A DNA stretch of 6,307 nucleotides from JALZIF01 sp964584905. GTDB taxonomy: Bacteria; Gemmatimonadota; Gemmatimonadetes; Gemmatimonadales; Gemmatimonadaceae. The notes beneath the pieces are model-generated. The model was not told where the DNA came from. It was given only the letters and a program-made list of their open reading frames with translations, and ran no database searches. The stretch is from the NCBI GenBank assembly GCA_964584905.1, contig CAZPCC010000407.1:1-6307 (forward strand), in the 5' to 3' direction. Each line of letters starts with the position of its first letter. The first letter of the stretch is position 1. Positions 5,982 through 6,307 of the stretch are shown piece by piece. Both the position numbers and the translations under genes were made by a program.

Positions 5982-6206
5982 ATGTTTCGCACCATCTTCG
6001 CAATCGGCATCATGGCCCTTCTCGGGCTGTTCGCGCTGAAGTTCATTTTCGGCGTGTTCGGTGGGCTGATCGCGCTACTGTTCATCCTTCTCCGGTTGGC
6101 GATCAAGGTCGCGATCATCGGCTTGCTCGTGTACCTGGTCATTCGCATCGTCAGCCCGGATACGGCCCGCAATCTTCGCGATCGGTGGTCGGGATCGCGG
6201 GACTGA
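5982..6206 (+). CDS. Small hydrophobic membrane protein of unknown function (74 aa)
   Basis: I do not recognise this protein. It is very hydrophobic: a long apolar stretch at about residues 4-37, broken by one lysine (K20) and a GVFGG turn (24-28), could be a tight helical hairpin. A short basic break follows (R38, K42), then another membrane segment at about 43-57. The C-terminal tail from 58 is charged ('DTARNLRDRW'), so it probably faces the cytoplasm. There is no lipobox or cleavable-signal pattern and no cysteine. The start is chosen for the GGAG 9 bases upstream; ATG at 5967 is nearly as good, and ATG at 5922 looks too far upstream. The frame ends in TGA at 6204-6206 with an ordinary GC-rich composition. 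It is divergent from thiO, and context gives no clue to its function. Confidence 0.7.
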   Translation: MFRTIFAIGIMALLGLFALKFIFGVFGGLIALLFILLRLAIKVAIIGLLVYLVIRIVSPDTARNLRDRWSGSRD

Positions 6207-6236
6207 GGGGAGCGATGCAGGAAAAATGAGATGAGG

Positions 6237-6250
6237 GATGCGAGTTGCGA
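6237..6250 (+). repeat. Two-unit copy of the GCGAgTT heptamer repeat
   Basis: Two heptamers in register, gatgcga and gttgcga. The 11-mer GCGAGTTGCGA at 6240-6250 is the exact reverse complement of 1370-1380 in the pdhB-pdhC gap, so the same repeat family appears at two intergenic sites about 4.9 kb apart. Confidence 0.6.
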
Positions 6251-6253
6251 GGG

Positions 6254-6276
6254 AAAGCCCCCCCATTTCGGGGTTT
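6254..6276 (+). terminator. Possible weak intrinsic terminator after the small membrane protein gene
   Basis: The sequence AAA-G-CCCC...GGGG-TTT forms a stem with a C/G core, an A/T base and a single-G bulge, about 50 bases after the stop at 6206. The T-run is only three bases long, so it is a poor match to a strong rho-independent terminator. It could serve in either direction. The last 31 bases of the window (6277-6307) are more AT-rich and show nothing I can name. Confidence 0.35.
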
Positions 6277-6307
6277 AGTCGCCAAAAGCATCTCTAAATT
6301 AACGCAT

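Overview
This is a GC-rich bacterial segment (over 60% GC by eye) dominated by one minus-strand gene cluster. It reads, in transcription order from the right: thiO (glycine oxidase), lipA (lipoyl synthase), pdhA (pyruvate dehydrogenase E1 alpha), pdhB (E1 beta) and pdhC (E2, running off the left edge). A single small plus-strand gene for an unrecognised membrane protein diverges from thiO at the right end. The three-subunit, mitochondrial-type PDH (separate E1 alpha and beta, single-lipoyl E2 with an 'ALSPTMEEG' lipoyl domain) argues against a gammaproteobacterial AceE-type system. The gene content, base composition and repeat-laden intergenic gaps would suit a high-GC soil or sediment phylum such as Gemmatimonadota, but that assignment is a low-confidence impression.

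Layout: 1-1244 pdhC (partial, no stop in the window); 1245-1403 a gap holding an inverted pair of heptanucleotide repeat arrays; 1404-2384 pdhB; 2395-3471 pdhA, with the pdhB ribosome binding site overlapping the pdhA stop; 3472-3554 a short gap that on the transcribed strand is a run of G-blocks; 3555-4466 lipA; 4467-4835 a gene-less stretch with a large imperfect inverted repeat built of 9-11 nt units; 4836-5912 thiO; 5913-5981 a divergent intergenic region; 5982-6206 the small membrane protein gene; 6207-6307 a weak terminator-like hairpin and another copy of the heptamer repeat.

The genes fit one task. ThiO oxidises glycine to the imine used to build the thiazole of thiamine, and thiamine diphosphate is the cofactor of PdhAB. 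LipA inserts the sulfurs of the lipoyl group, which is carried by Lys43 of PdhC. Two cofactor-supply genes and their client enzyme therefore lie co-oriented. No lipB, lipoyl ligase, lpd (E3) or other thi gene is visible, although the window cuts off where lpd might follow.

I see no mobile element, CRISPR array, RNA gene or defence system. The unusual material is in the gaps, each of which carries a different short-period repeat with structure-forming potential, and in the E1 alpha cofactor motif, where the usual Gly-Asp-Gly reads Gly-Glu-Ala.
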